Source: Solen grandis
Taxonomy: Eukaryota > Mollusca > Bivalvia > Adapedonta > Solenidae
DNA: 64,000 bases
Reading direction: 5' to 3'
Assembly (NCBI GenBank): GCA_021229015.1
Contig: CM037794.1
Span: 44,195,195-44,259,194 of the forward strand
Part shown: positions 12,470 through 24,189 of the stretch, one piece after another
How the letters are laid out: every line of letters begins with the position of its first letter
Numbering within the stretch: position 1 is the stretch's first letter
Program-made: the position numbers and the translations under genes
Notes under the pieces: generated by a model
The model's input: the letters and a program-made list of their open reading frames with translations, nothing else
Database searches by the model: none
Told to the model about the DNA's origin: nothing

Positions 12470-12880
12470 GGGAAACAAGCTATTTCAACTTGAACCATCC
12501 CCTCTTGACAGTTCCTGGGTTGGACCAGTACTTTGCACCTGGGAAAGTCATGAAAAATCCTTGCCCCCAATGCGATTAGAATCCAAAACTTTTGGATCTG
12601 CCAATGGGTATGCTACCATTGAACCATGGTGCCTTTTTTGCATTTTGTATTTATCTGTTTTATATAGACCTTTTGTATGTAGTTTAAACTTATTTTGTTT
12701 AAGTTAATTGGGAAACATGTTTCTTTACAAATCCTTCTTGATAGTTCTATGGACCAATACTCTGTGACTGGGAGGGTCATGAAAACCCCTGCCCCCAGTT
12801 GGGTTCAAACCTATAAACTTTGCATCCACAGTTGTGTAAGTTGTGTATGTTACCACTGGCATCCTCCTGTCCATCTTACT
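12470..12880 (-). mobile_element. Two adjacent tRNA-like SINE fragments
   Basis: On the minus strand, 12480-12640 has an A-box-like ATGGTTCAATGGTAGCAT and a B-box-like GGATTCTAATCGC. The segment 12710-12870 repeats the plan with GGTTTGAACCCAACTGGGG. Both also share a body with AGTACTTTGCACCTGGGA / AATACTCTGTGACTGGGA, so they are two diverged copies of one family in the same orientation. Confidence 0.55.
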
Positions 12881-13434
12881 TAAAATAAAGACAAATATCA
12901 AACAGCCTACTTCATAATAATCTGTCCTATTAAGTGTCTCTTAGGACGCTTTCCAGAATTAAATAAGAAAGTATTTAGTACTGCTTGAATCAAGTTCTAC
13001 TTGAGTATCTGCATTATTTGTTCTTATAATGGTTGGAGGCATGCTTTCCATAGAAAAATTATAGCATCATATTATTTCATATGGACTCAAAGAATCTGAG
13101 GACAGATTCTAGACAAGTGGTGTGCATGTAGTGAAGGCATAATACAGCATTTGTACCTTTCTGCAACAGAGCTAGCTTAAGTAGGGATGTGATACTGTCT
13201 GGTTAGCATACTGAAGGTCTCGAGTTTGATTCCATCATGGTGCAGTAGGACTTTATTTGGTTACAAACACAGATGCCAATGCAACATAAGGATCTTTAAT
13301 TTGTGGTGGTTTAACCAATGTGAAGTGGAGTGAAGTCTGTTGCAGTGAGGTACAGTGGAGATCCTTTATAAAGCTCTCTATTTTAACATGAAATCCACTA
13401 TAATACCACTTTACCTCATAATTAAAGATGCCTT

Positions 13435-13900
13435 TTGACCACTCGGCAAACAGAGCAGGCCAAGAGCAAACAGCTCCTGGAAACTTGGCAAACAGAGCAG
13501 ATCCAGAGCAAACAGCTCCTGGAAACTTGGCAAACAGAGCAGACCCAGATCAGACAGTTTCTGGAAACTTGGCAAACAGAGCAGACCCAGATCAGACAGC
13601 TCCTGGAAATGTGGCAAACAAAGCAGACCCAGATCATACAGTTCCTGGAAACTTGGCAAACAGAGCAGATCCAGAGCAAACAGCTCCTGGAAACTTGGCA
13701 AACAAAGCAGACCCAGATCAGACAGTTTCTGGAAACTTGGCAAACAGAGCAGACCCAGATCAGACAGCTCCTGGAAATGTGGCAAACAAAGCAGACCCAG
13801 ATCATACAGTTCCTGGAAACTTGGCAAACAGAGCAGACCCAGAGCAAAGAGCTCCTGGAAACTTGGCAAACAGACCACATCCAGAGCAGACAGTTCCTGG
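13435..13900. repeat. 42-bp minisatellite
   Basis: About eleven copies of a 42-bp unit built around CCTGGAAACTTGGCAAACAG and AGCAGACCCAGATCAGACAG run into the assembly gap. Because 42 is a multiple of three, several frames stay open on both strands and give 14-residue peptide repeats. I do not regard these as proteins. Two unit variants alternate, so there is higher-order structure. Confidence 0.95.
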
Positions 13901-14000
13901 NNNNNNNNNNNNNNNNNNNNNNNNNNNNNNNNNNNNNNNNNNNNNNNNNNNNNNNNNNNNNNNNNNNNNNNNNNNNNNNNNNNNNNNNNNNNNNNNNNNN
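13901..14000. other. Assembly gap (100 N)
   Basis: Exactly 100 undefined bases separate the 42-bp array on the left from a different, 33-bp array on the right. The round size suggests a placeholder of unknown true length. Confidence 0.98.
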
Positions 14001-15602
14001 ATTTGTATACGTGTCAGTTATTATTAGTATACTTGTGTAGTAGTACGTGTGAGTGTTTATTATGGTAGTATACGTTGTAGTTATTACAGTAGTTGTGGTA
14101 GTATACGTTGCAGTTATTTTGGTAGTATACGTTGTAGTTATTACAGTAGTTGTGGTAGTATACGTTGTATTATATATGTGTAGTATTTATCGTTGTAGTA
14201 TACTTGTTAATTATAGTTGTGGTAGTATACGTTGAGTTATTATTAATACGTTGTAGTTATTAGTGTTGTGTAGTATACGTTAGTATTTGGTAGTATACGT
14301 TGTAGTTATTATGGTAGTTGTAGTATACGTTGTAGTTATTAGTTATTAGTAGTTAGTATACGTTTAGTTATATATAGTTGTGAGTATACGTAGTATTGTA
14401 GTATAGTTGTAGTATATTATGTGGTAGTATACGTGTTAGTTATGTATATTTGTAGTTAGTTAGTATTTTGGTAGTATACGTTGTAGTTATTACAGTAGTT
14501 GTGGTAGTATACGTTGATTATTTGTAGTTTGTAGTATTATTATGGTAGTATACGTTGTAGTTATTATAGTAGTTGTGGTAGTATATGTTGTAGTTATTAG
14601 TTGTGGTAGTATACGTTGTAGTTATTATAGTAGTTGTGGTAGTATACGTTATAGTAGTTGTGGTAGTATAGTTGTAGTTTATTATTGAGTAGTATAGTTG
14701 TAGTTGTTATGTAGTATGTGGTAGTATTCTTGTAGTTATATAGTAGTATGTGGTAGTATACGTTGTAGTTATTTATAGTTTTGGTTTAGTATACGTTGTG
14801 AGTTTGTAGGGTATATGTGAGTAAGTATAGTGTTGTGGTAGTATACGTTGTAGTTAGTTATAGTAGTTGTGGTAGTATACGTTGTAGTTATTATTAGTAG
14901 TATGTGTAGTATAGTGTATACGTTGTAGTTATATAGTAGTGTGGTAGTATACGTTGTATTATAGTTGGGTGTTATTAGTAGTTGTGGTAGTATCGTATTA
15001 GTTATATGTGGTAGTATTGTTGGTAGTATACGTTGTAGTTATTATAGTAGTTGTGGTAGTATACGTTGTTAGTTATATGTAGTGTTGTATCGTTGTAGTT
15101 ATTATAGTATTGTAGTATTATTTATGTAGTTGTGGTAGTATACGTTGTAGTTATTATAGTAGTTGTGGTAGTATACGTTGTAGTTATTATGGTAGTATAC
15201 GTTGTAGTTATTATAGTAGTTGTGGTAGTATACGTTGTAGTTATTATAGTAGTTGTGGTAGTATACGTTGTAGTTATTATAGTAGTTGTGGTAGTATACG
15301 TTGTAGTTATTATAGTAGTTGTGGTAGTATTCGTTGTAGTTATTATAGTAGTTGTGGTAGTATACGTTGTAGTTATTATAGTAGTTGTGGTAGTATTCGC
15401 TGTAGTTATTATAGTAGTTGTGGTAGTATACGTTGTAGTTATTATAGTAGTTGTGGTAGTATTCGTTGTAGTTATTATAGTAGTTGTGGTAGTATACGTT
15501 GCAGTTATTATGGTAGTATACGTTGTAGTAATTATTGCAGTTGTGGTAGTATACGTTGTAGTTATTATAGTAGTTGTGGTAGTATATGTTGTAGTTATGT
15601 AG
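14001..15602. repeat. 33-bp minisatellite
   Basis: About 48 copies of a 33-bp unit containing GTAGTATACGTTGTAGTTAT and TATAGTAGTTGTG. Copies from about 15130 to 15600 are almost identical, while 14000-15120 is full of one- and two-base gaps. The Val/Tyr-rich frame over the clean part is a by-product of the unit length (11 codons). The array ends directly on a SINE tail at 15603. Confidence 0.95.
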
Positions 15603-15690
15603 TTATATGTCCTCCACCTGTAATTAGCTGGACGTCGTTATATGCCGAAACACTGTCCAAGCGACGGTAAACTCAAATAGTCAAGCCGTA
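15603..15690 (+). mobile_element. SINE 3' tail at the array edge
   Basis: CCTCCACCTGTAATTAGCTG followed by GACGTCGTTATATG and GCGACGGTAAACTCAAATAG matches the 3' part of the SINEs at 58550-58797 and 58905-59090. Everything upstream of this point in the SINE is missing and replaced by the 33-bp array. Confidence 0.8.
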
Positions 15691-15889
15691 CATCATATAC
15701 TGTATAACCGTTCTACAATCTCGATTACTTTAATCCCCGTCCAAGATATTTCTTGTTATCGCTGGCCCAGGGCGGTGATATTATACTATCAAGCAAGAAA
15801 GCAACTTGTTACTCCAGCACCGCTGACGTAATACTGAAACAGGTTCCTCCTCAGTCGGTCGCAGAAAGATTGAACAGATCAGATGATGA

Positions 15890-16836
15890 CACAGGTATTT
15901 GAAGACAGGACCCTGTTTGCCCCACCCCAACCCCCTTATGCAAATAATGCTTATGTTCAATCACGATAGTCTATATTGCCAAATTCAGCAGGATGCTGAA
16001 GGGCACACATCGGGAATAAGTGTCAAAAAATCAATGAAAAATGTGCCCATCGATAATATTTGAGAGTTCCAACTGTCAGCGGATAATTTTCCTTCATAAC
16101 TGTTCACATGAAAATCAGACATTCTTATTTTTAATGCCTTAAATTTCATTATTTCTACTCGCGATTTAGTTATTTTAACCGAATGGAACCTCAATCAACG
16201 GAAGTGAACCTAGAACGACATCTATGACGTCATTGCTCAAGAAGGTCAACTCCGACTGAGAACAAGATGTTGCGATTGTATATAGTACAGAACGGGAAGG
16301 CAAGAGTGTTCTGAACACAATAACTTTGGAATATTCCTACCTTTCCGTTCTGTACATAAACAAATCGCAACATTTATTTTGAAACGCTGACCTCATAGGT
16401 TCACTTCCGTTGATCGAGGTCAAATAGGGTTAAATCACTAAATCCCCTGTCGACATCTTGGCATTATAGACATTGAAAATGATTATATTTGTATTTCTTG
16501 TGAACAGTTATGATGATCAATTATCCATTGACAGTGGGAACTTGCCAATATTACCAATGGGCTCATTTATCATAGATATTTTGACACTAATTCCTGATGA
16601 GTGCCCTTCAGTATCCAGATGAAGTTGGTAACCTTGTTCTTTTATAGTATAGAGATTTTTTTATTCATAACGACATTGATAGCAAATGTTAGATTTATTT
16701 GAATGTGAAAATTTTTATACATATACTCAGATGTAAACGGCGAATTAATATTGAAAACCGCTTGATATTTAAAGTGCTTCGTGTGTGTGTGGAAGGGAGG
16801 GGGCACCAAACAGGGTCCTGTCCTCAAGTACCTGTG
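15890..16836. repeat. Imperfect palindrome of about 0.95 kb
   Basis: The left arm (about 15890-16295) and right arm (about 16330-16836) are inverted copies. Paired landmarks include CACAGGTATTTGAAGACAGG with the inverse of CACAGGTACTTGAGGACAGG at the outer ends, ATCAACGGAAGTGAACCTA at 16194 with its inverse near 16400, and AGTACAGAACGGGAAGG with the inverse of TGTACAGAACGGAAAGG near the centre. The right arm has roughly 150 extra bases (about 16625-16790). A transcript would fold into long double-stranded RNA. Mobile origin is possible but no target duplication was found. Confidence 0.85.
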
Positions 16837-18525
16837 AACGCTGTAACTTGATGTTCACTTGGCTAACGGCGATTTTTAGCATTTTTTGGAATGTTAATAC
16901 TTGTTTCATCATAACGATCATTTAAAAATGTCATAGAATAGTACCTCACCATTGAATAAGCTACTTGAAACAGATAATGGAATTCAATATGTTTTAAGAC
17001 TGTTTGCATGGTATGAAATCATACATTAAAGAAGTTAATTTCCTAAGCGCTTCAAGGTAGATAACTATTTTAAGGTTGCTTAACCAAACTAGAGTTACTC
17101 CCCTCAGTCATATGTTTAATTATTCTATATGATCTAGAAATCTTAATATATGTAATCAATCTATCTTCGTTATCGTAAACTCTCTCTTCTCATATATTAT
17201 ATTTTGTGTCCAGAGAGTTAAAGAAAACACGTCCTTGGTAAATAAATGACTCAAAAACGGCGCGTCTCTACTTTAGCTGCATTGTTTTGTCTTAGATTTA
17301 AACGTACATACGGAGCGCTACTTTTTCTTTTTACAGGAGTAGATTTTCGTGTATGTAAAATGGGTTGCTGTTCTGATTAAGAAATGTCATGGATATTTTG
17401 TTCACGCTTAAAATAGATGTTTCTAGTGCAAAATAATGGTAAAGGAAAACATGTTAACAAACAATAATTCATTATAAGCGGTTACGGTTATGATTTAAAA
17501 GTCTGTGTAACTTATTCCACTCGTATTCCTTAGTGCAGGATCCGCACAAAGCACGGAGAGGTACAGTAAAACTTGCCGTGGAAAATATGCAAATTAGCGA
17601 GGCCTGAATTCATTTTCCAGGATAAGACATTTTTGAACACAATATGTTTCAAAAACATTTGCGGCGTCTTTGATGCTTTGCATCAAAATTAGTCTTGTGT
17701 ATTTCATATATCTATAGTTTCATAGCAGATGCTCATATGGGCCTTGATTCTGAAATAAACTGCTCAACTGTTCATTTGGAGTTGCTTCCCCTACATCGAC
17801 CTTGAAATATTTTGTCCTTGGTGGGGTTCGTAACCAAGTGTTCGTGTCCATAATCAATCAGCAATATCACAAATGTGATGTCACTGCCATGCTATACAAA
17901 AACGTAGAGATGTGACATGGTGCCACACTCTGTCTCATGGCCAACTACCCTTAATTAAATTTTACCAGATGACATGGATGTGTACGCACGACTTTCTACT
18001 CTGGTGGCGGACACACTGATCCGTTAGCAATGGGCGAGATAAAACAAACATTGAAATGTGAATAGTTTGGATAAATCTCCAGTACTCATCACACCGAAAT
18101 AATTGCACCGTGCTTAAGTGATATCCCACAATATGATACGCTGAATTAAATATGGTTGATTTCCCTTAAACATGTAATCTTGCGTAAATAGATATCTTCA
18201 AAACTTTAATATCTTAGTATTAAAATACAGGTTGATGAGTAACATAGCTGTACGTTGTACTTTTAAATGACAAACGGATGGAATAATTTGATATTTAGTA
18301 ATAATACTGGAAATATATTTTGGAGTCACAAGTAATATATTAGTATTTCATGCAATCAATAACCAAAACGCCGTCAAATGTTCAAATTGCACGCATGATA
18401 TAAAAATCACATATTGATATGAGTTATACAATTAACGTCACCAGGTAATACCATACCGTTCCCTTCTTTATTTAATCATAAATTATGGCATTGAGGAAAG
18501 ATAACTAACAGCTGATGTTTTAAAA
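16837..18525. other. Non-coding stretch, nothing recognised
   Basis: AT-rich DNA without a supportable gene. A short piece near 17648-17670 (TTCAAAAACATTTGCGGCGT) recurs in diverged form near 59232, so some of this is dispersed repeat. Confidence 0.4.
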
Positions 18526-18527
18526 AA

Positions 18528-18528
18528 A

Positions 18529-18597
<69 letters not shown>

Positions 18598-18598
18598 A
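18528..18598. repeat. AAC trinucleotide microsatellite
   Basis: A run of about 22 nearly perfect AAC/CAA triplets after a poly-A stretch, probably the tail of a retroelement or a simple expansion. Confidence 0.95.
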
Positions 18599-18689
18599 AC
18601 AGATAAGTTCGTTATTAAACAAAGCGCCGATAGCGCACAATATGATTACTTTCATAAAGGAGAATCCATCCAGGTCCGGATCCAGACAT

Positions 18690-19677
18690 TTTCAGTTGGG
18701 GGTGGGGTCACAAAATCTGATTGTGTTGTTAGTGCTAGGGGGTGCGGCATGCTCCCCCCAGAGAAAATGTTTCTAGTGTGATGGAGATGCATTCTGAAGG
18801 GTTTGGGTGGGTGTGTGTGTGTGTGTGTGGGGGGGGGGGAGGGTTAGCTTTTTCTTAAGGTAGTTGCACACACTTATGCATCACCTCCAGTTGAAGAACA
18901 TCCATAAATAGGCAAATAATACTATCAACTGCTTTGAAACTCGGGGTTGTGGGTTCGAATCCCAGTATGGTTAAACTTTTTCTTTCCATTCTTCTCTTTG
19001 GTCATTAGATCTATATCTATCACTATGTATCACTCAGATTAGCTTTAGAACGAAAAAGATATGTTTCTTTTTATCATTTGTTTAGGTACTTATTGGATAA
19101 ATCATGCTAGGTATAAAAACAGATATTGTATATATGATTTGAAACTTAAAAACTGCCCATACAAGCAGAGGCGTTACCGATTTGATATTGAAATATGTTT
19201 CAATATTGTTGAGTCAATGTGGTTTAGCGGCGTAATCAGCTTCAGTGATAGCTCTATCTACGTAAGCTACTCATTGTTTGGACATTTCAGGAAAATATGA
19301 TTTTAGTTTATAATTTGCATATAATATTATCATTAGGGACGTGTAAAAGATAAAACGTTAATAAAAGGCATGTATATGTGCGTATAATTACTTAAATATA
19401 TATATATATACAGCAGCTTCTTTAATTATACAATTACAAAAGTAGTGCTTTTTACATTTTTATCAAGTTCAGATTTGAGTGATAATAGCATGGTGTAAAT
19501 TAAAAGAAAAAATATAAAAAATGGTACATCATTACTTGTCAGAAAGCAACAATTATCAAATTAATTCAGCGGCCTACTGGTAACTTCTGTAGGAAATGCA
19601 TATTTGTCTTCACACCACACATATTGTATGTGTATATTTATATATACAAAATGTACACTATTTTATTCATAAAGCGG
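18690..19677. other. Non-coding stretch with repeat pieces
   Basis: It holds a G-rich run with GT repeats near 18807-18840, a B-box-like GTGGGTTCGAATCCCAGTA at 18949-18967 that probably belongs to another SINE fragment, and a TA run near 19397-19412. The 79-residue frame at 19061 has no recognisable feature. Confidence 0.4.
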
Positions 19678-22216
19678 TGTCAAGTTAGTTACAGGTGCAG
19701 GAAGACAATGAATGCATATATACCCCCAGGTAGTACCACTGATATATACCCCGGGTAGGACCACTGATATATACCCCCAGGTAGGACCACTGATATATAC
19801 ACCCGGGTAGGACCACTGATATATACACCCGGGTAGGACCACTGATATATACACCCGGGTAGGACCACTGATATATAAACCCGGGTAGGACCACTGATAT
19901 ATACACCCGAGTATTACCACTGATATATACCCCCAGGTAGGGCCACTGATATATACACCCGGGTAGGACCACTGATATATACACCCGGGTAGGGCCACTG
20001 ATATATACCCCAGATAGGGCCACTGATATATACACCCAGATAGGACCACTGATATATACCCCCAGGTAGGGCCACTGATATATACCCCCAGATAGGGCCA
20101 CTGATATATACACCCAGATAGGACCACTGATATATACCCCCAGGTAGGACCACTGATATATACACCCAGATAGGACCACTGATATATACCCCCAGATAGG
20201 ACCACTGATATATACACCCAGATAGGACCACTGATATACACCCAGGGTAGGACCACTGATATATACACCAGATAGGACCACTGATATATACCCCGAAGGA
20301 CCACTGATATATACCCCAGGTAGGACCACTGATATATACACCCAGGTAGGGCCACTGATATATACACCCAGGTAGGCCACTGATATATACCCCAGATAGG
20401 ACCACTGATATATACCACCAGATAGGACCACTGATATATACCCCCAGGTAGGCCACTGAATATAACCAGATAGCACTGATATATACACCCGATAGGACCA
20501 CTGATATATACCCCAGATAGGACCACTGATATATATCACTCCCAGATAGGACCATGATATATAACCAGATAGACCATGATATATACCCCAGATAGACCAC
20601 TGATATATATCAGCACCGGTAGGCCACCTGATATATACCCCAGATAGGGCCACTTATTGATGGAATATATCCAGATAGGACCACTGATATATACACCCAG
20701 ATAGGACCACTGATATATACCCCCAGGTAGGGACCACTGATATATACCCCAGATAGGACCACTGATATATAACCAGATAGACCCACTGTATATACCCAGT
20801 AGGACCACTGATTATATACACCCGGTAGGGCCATCGATATATACCCCAGATAGGACCACTGATATAACCAGATAGGACACTGATATATACCCCCGGTATG
20901 GACCACTGATATATACACCAGGTGGGCCATGATATATACCCCGATAGGCACTGATATATACACCCAGATAGGACCACTGATATATACCCCCAGGTAGGGC
21001 CACTGATATATACCCCAGGTAGGGCCACTGATATATACACCCAGATAGGACCACTGATATATACCCCCAGGTAGGACCACTGATATATACACCCGGGTAG
21101 GACCACTGATATATACACCCAGATAGGACCACTGATATATACCCCCGGATAGGGCCACTGATATATACACCTAGGTAGGACCACTGATATATACACCAAG
21201 GTAGGACCACTGATATATACCCCCAGGTAGGACCACTGATATATACACCCGGGTAGGGCCACTGATATATACACCCAGATAGGACCACTGATATATACAC
21301 CCGGGTAGGGCCACTAATATATACACCCGGGTAGGGCCACTGATATATACACCCAGATAGGACCACTGATATATACCCCCAGGTAGGACCACTGATATAT
21401 ACACCCAGGTAGGACCACTGATATATACACCCAGATAGGACCACTGATATATACCCCCAGATAGGGCCACTGATATATACACCTAGGTAGGACCACTGAT
21501 ATATACCCCCAGATAGGACCACTGATATATACCCCCAGGTAGTACCACTGATATATGCCCCCAGGTAGGACCACTGATATATACACCAAGGTAGGACCAC
21601 TGATATATACCCCCAGGTAGGACCACTGATATATACACCAAGGTAGGACCACTGATATATACACCAAGGTAGGACCACTGATATATACCCCCAGGTAGGA
21701 CCACTGATATATACACCCAGATAGGACCACTGATATATACCCCCAGATAGGACCACTGATATATACACCTAGGTAGGACCACTGATATATACACCTAGGT
21801 AGGACCACTGATATATACACCAAGGTAGGACCACTGATATATACCCCAGGTAGGACCACTGATATATACCCCCAGGTAGGACCACTGATATATACCCCCA
21901 GGTAGGGCCACTGATATATACCCCCAGGTAGGGCCACTGATATATACACCCGGGTAGGACCACTGATATATACCCCCAGGTAGGACCACTGATATATACC
22001 CCCGGGTAGGACCACTGATATATTCCCCCAGGTAGGACCACTGATATATACCCCCGGGTAGGACCACTGATATATACACCCGGGTAGGACCACTGATATA
22101 CTGCATGCCAGCTGGAAGGCTACATCCGAGTAACCCTGCCGGATCTCGAACCCACAGCATTGAGGGGTTAAATAATGTTAAGCCAACGACTTAAACCACT
22201 CGGCCTCGGAGGCCTC
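19678..22216 (-). repeat. 26-bp minisatellite (~91 copies) inside a SINE
   Basis: From about 19729 to 22100 a 26-bp unit repeats about 91 times. It contains GTAGGACCACTGATATATAC and a variable CCCAGG/CCCGGG end. The left flank (TTAGTTACAGGTGCAGGAAG, AATGCAT) and right flank (GCCAGCTGGAAGGCTACATC, CCCTGCCGGATCTCGAACCC, then a tRNA-like head to 22216) are the two halves of the SINE seen whole at 60722-60986. The unit matches that SINE's internal CACCCGGGTAAACCACCGAC. Because 26 is not a multiple of three, all frames cycle, and the long Tyr/Gly-rich frames are artefacts. Copies at about 20400-20960 carry many small gaps. Confidence 0.95.
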
Positions 22217-24181
22217 ATCTTCATTAGAAATGAATACTTTTAAAACTTTAATTCCCCTTTTCTATACACACCAATATTTGTTGTATTCAAGATAAATCGT
22301 TATGTATGTATATATACATGTATGTCTATTTTATAACAAGTGGTACCCTTGAACTTCATATTACAAATTATGTAGATACCCAGCTTAATCATTTAACCGT
22401 CTCTAACAATTCAATTTAAATAGTTTTGCACATGTATATAAGTTGTATTACGGTATCAGCTACGTGCATTCAGGAAGTTTTATTGACATAGTTAAATATG
22501 CGTGTTGCGTCTTGCTTTTATAAACCTTTTCGTGGAATTGAAAACGAAATAACCAAGCGCATTTTCAGAAAAAGTCTATGGGACAGTGGTATATATCGAT
22601 ATATTTATTGGACTGTGCCATATATGGGACTGTGTTTGAGCTGATCTAAGGAAACAATGAGGTATCTCGCCATTTCATTTCATATTAGCATACGACCAGT
22701 AATTGATTTTTATTAACCTTTATACTGTATTTTGTACTTACACGAACAAGACTAAGTGTTAGTACTTTAAATTATCTCTCTGTCTTACATTCTTTTGAAT
22801 TGTGTTCGTTTCGTTTTTTTTTCTATTGATATTAAAATTTACAGTCTGAAAGGGGAAGAATATTTCAAACGCATTCGATATGTTTCCATGAAAAAAATTA
22901 GTTTCATTATATTTCTATTATCTTAAGGAAAGACTTGTTTCATTATGGTATTCTTTTTTACCTTGCAAGTCTGTTTATATACACTGAATAACATTGTACA
23001 TGGATCTCAAGGGCGTATCTATGGAGATTTGAAAACAGATACGACCAATGTTTTGGATGAGTTTTATGTAAAATCACAAAAGCATGATGTAGTAGCTAAT
23101 TAAATACCAATTTCTAGTTTCTACCGCATTTTTGAGCAAATATGCCTAGCTACACACATATTGTGCATTTCTGTTAAATCGGTAACTTAACCCGGCTGTT
23201 GTCGATTGACGGTAAATGTCTGAATGGCGCGGGGACCATATACTCAGTGTATTCTTAACACATTTTTATGTGCATTTAATCAATATCCCTTACATAAATC
23301 TTACGAGTTGATCGTCTGTGCCAAGTTGGTTAAATAAAAAAATGTCCGCTCAAATTTTGTCATATATAGATTAAGTATATACAAACTCACTATCTACCAG
23401 TGATATATACACGTACGTATATACATTTATAATTTTTTCTCCACGTTCTTAGAGCACAGAAATCAAACAAAAATAAGAAGAAAAAAAATAGGACAGAAAA
23501 AAAGATGATAAATGACCAGCTTCAAGTGTGCTCTTCGAAATAATTGATCGTAACGTATATAATGTGCTTATAAACAATGTTTTTATGGATTTTTTGCACA
23601 AAAAAAAACACACAAAAAAAACAACAACAATTATTTGGTCAGGGTTTCAATTTTAAGATATTCATAAAAATGAGGTCCAAAATCATTTATCCTTTGTCAG
23701 GTAAAGCTATAAGATAAATAATTAAAGTCTCTCTTTACCAATATTTCGGTAAAACTTGCCTTTATAATATGGCGGCTGTAAAAAAAAAACGTTTGCAATG
23801 AAGCAGTTTTAGAATTAGCGTTTTTTCCAAGGTTTGCCGAAATATGGTTAGGAGTGACTTAAATTGTTTATTTCATCATTTTCCTCTGGAAAATCTACAT
23901 ATGAAGACATCCTTTAAATCATGTCCACATAATATTCAAGATATAGGGTTAGTGGGATTGCAAAAATGTAAGCGTTTGGGCACAGTTGATATGGGGGAAG
24001 CAGAATCTACATGTATATATGATCACTTAACAATTCAGGATGTTAAATAATAGATCAATACTATTGCGCTAAATAGGCTGTAATACTTTTCTCATGTATG
24101 TACTGAGACTAAATAAAGATACATGGTTGGAATAATGTTATAAGTATACATGTATTTTCTTACTCAATCTTTCTTATTCAG
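22217..24181. other. Region upstream of the receptor gene
   Basis: AT-rich, with no coding exon I can support. It should contain the promoter and any 5' untranslated exon of the gene that begins at 24190, but I could not locate a core promoter. Confidence 0.4.
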
Positions 24182-24189
24182 AACTGGCA

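Noticed and set aside
13411..14040. Asn-Arg-Ala-Asp-Pro peptide repeats and opposite-strand Cys/Leu repeats
   Set aside because: Open on both strands because the unit is 42 bp, and the frames run through the N gap.
15132..15602. 156-residue Val/Tyr/Ile frame that looks like a membrane protein
   Set aside because: A translation of the 33-bp minisatellite only.
15985..16194. Short minus-strand frame, mirrored by a similar plus-strand frame in the other palindrome arm
   Set aside because: The two peptides differ mostly by amino-acid-changing substitutions, so there is no sign of selection for protein. The similarity is explained by the palindrome.
19663..22160. Long Tyr/Gly/Pro-rich minus-strand frames up to 322 residues
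   Set aside because: A 26-bp unit without stops keeps all three frames open in rotation, and overlapping frames give the same peptides. There is no start context, splice site or non-repeat part.
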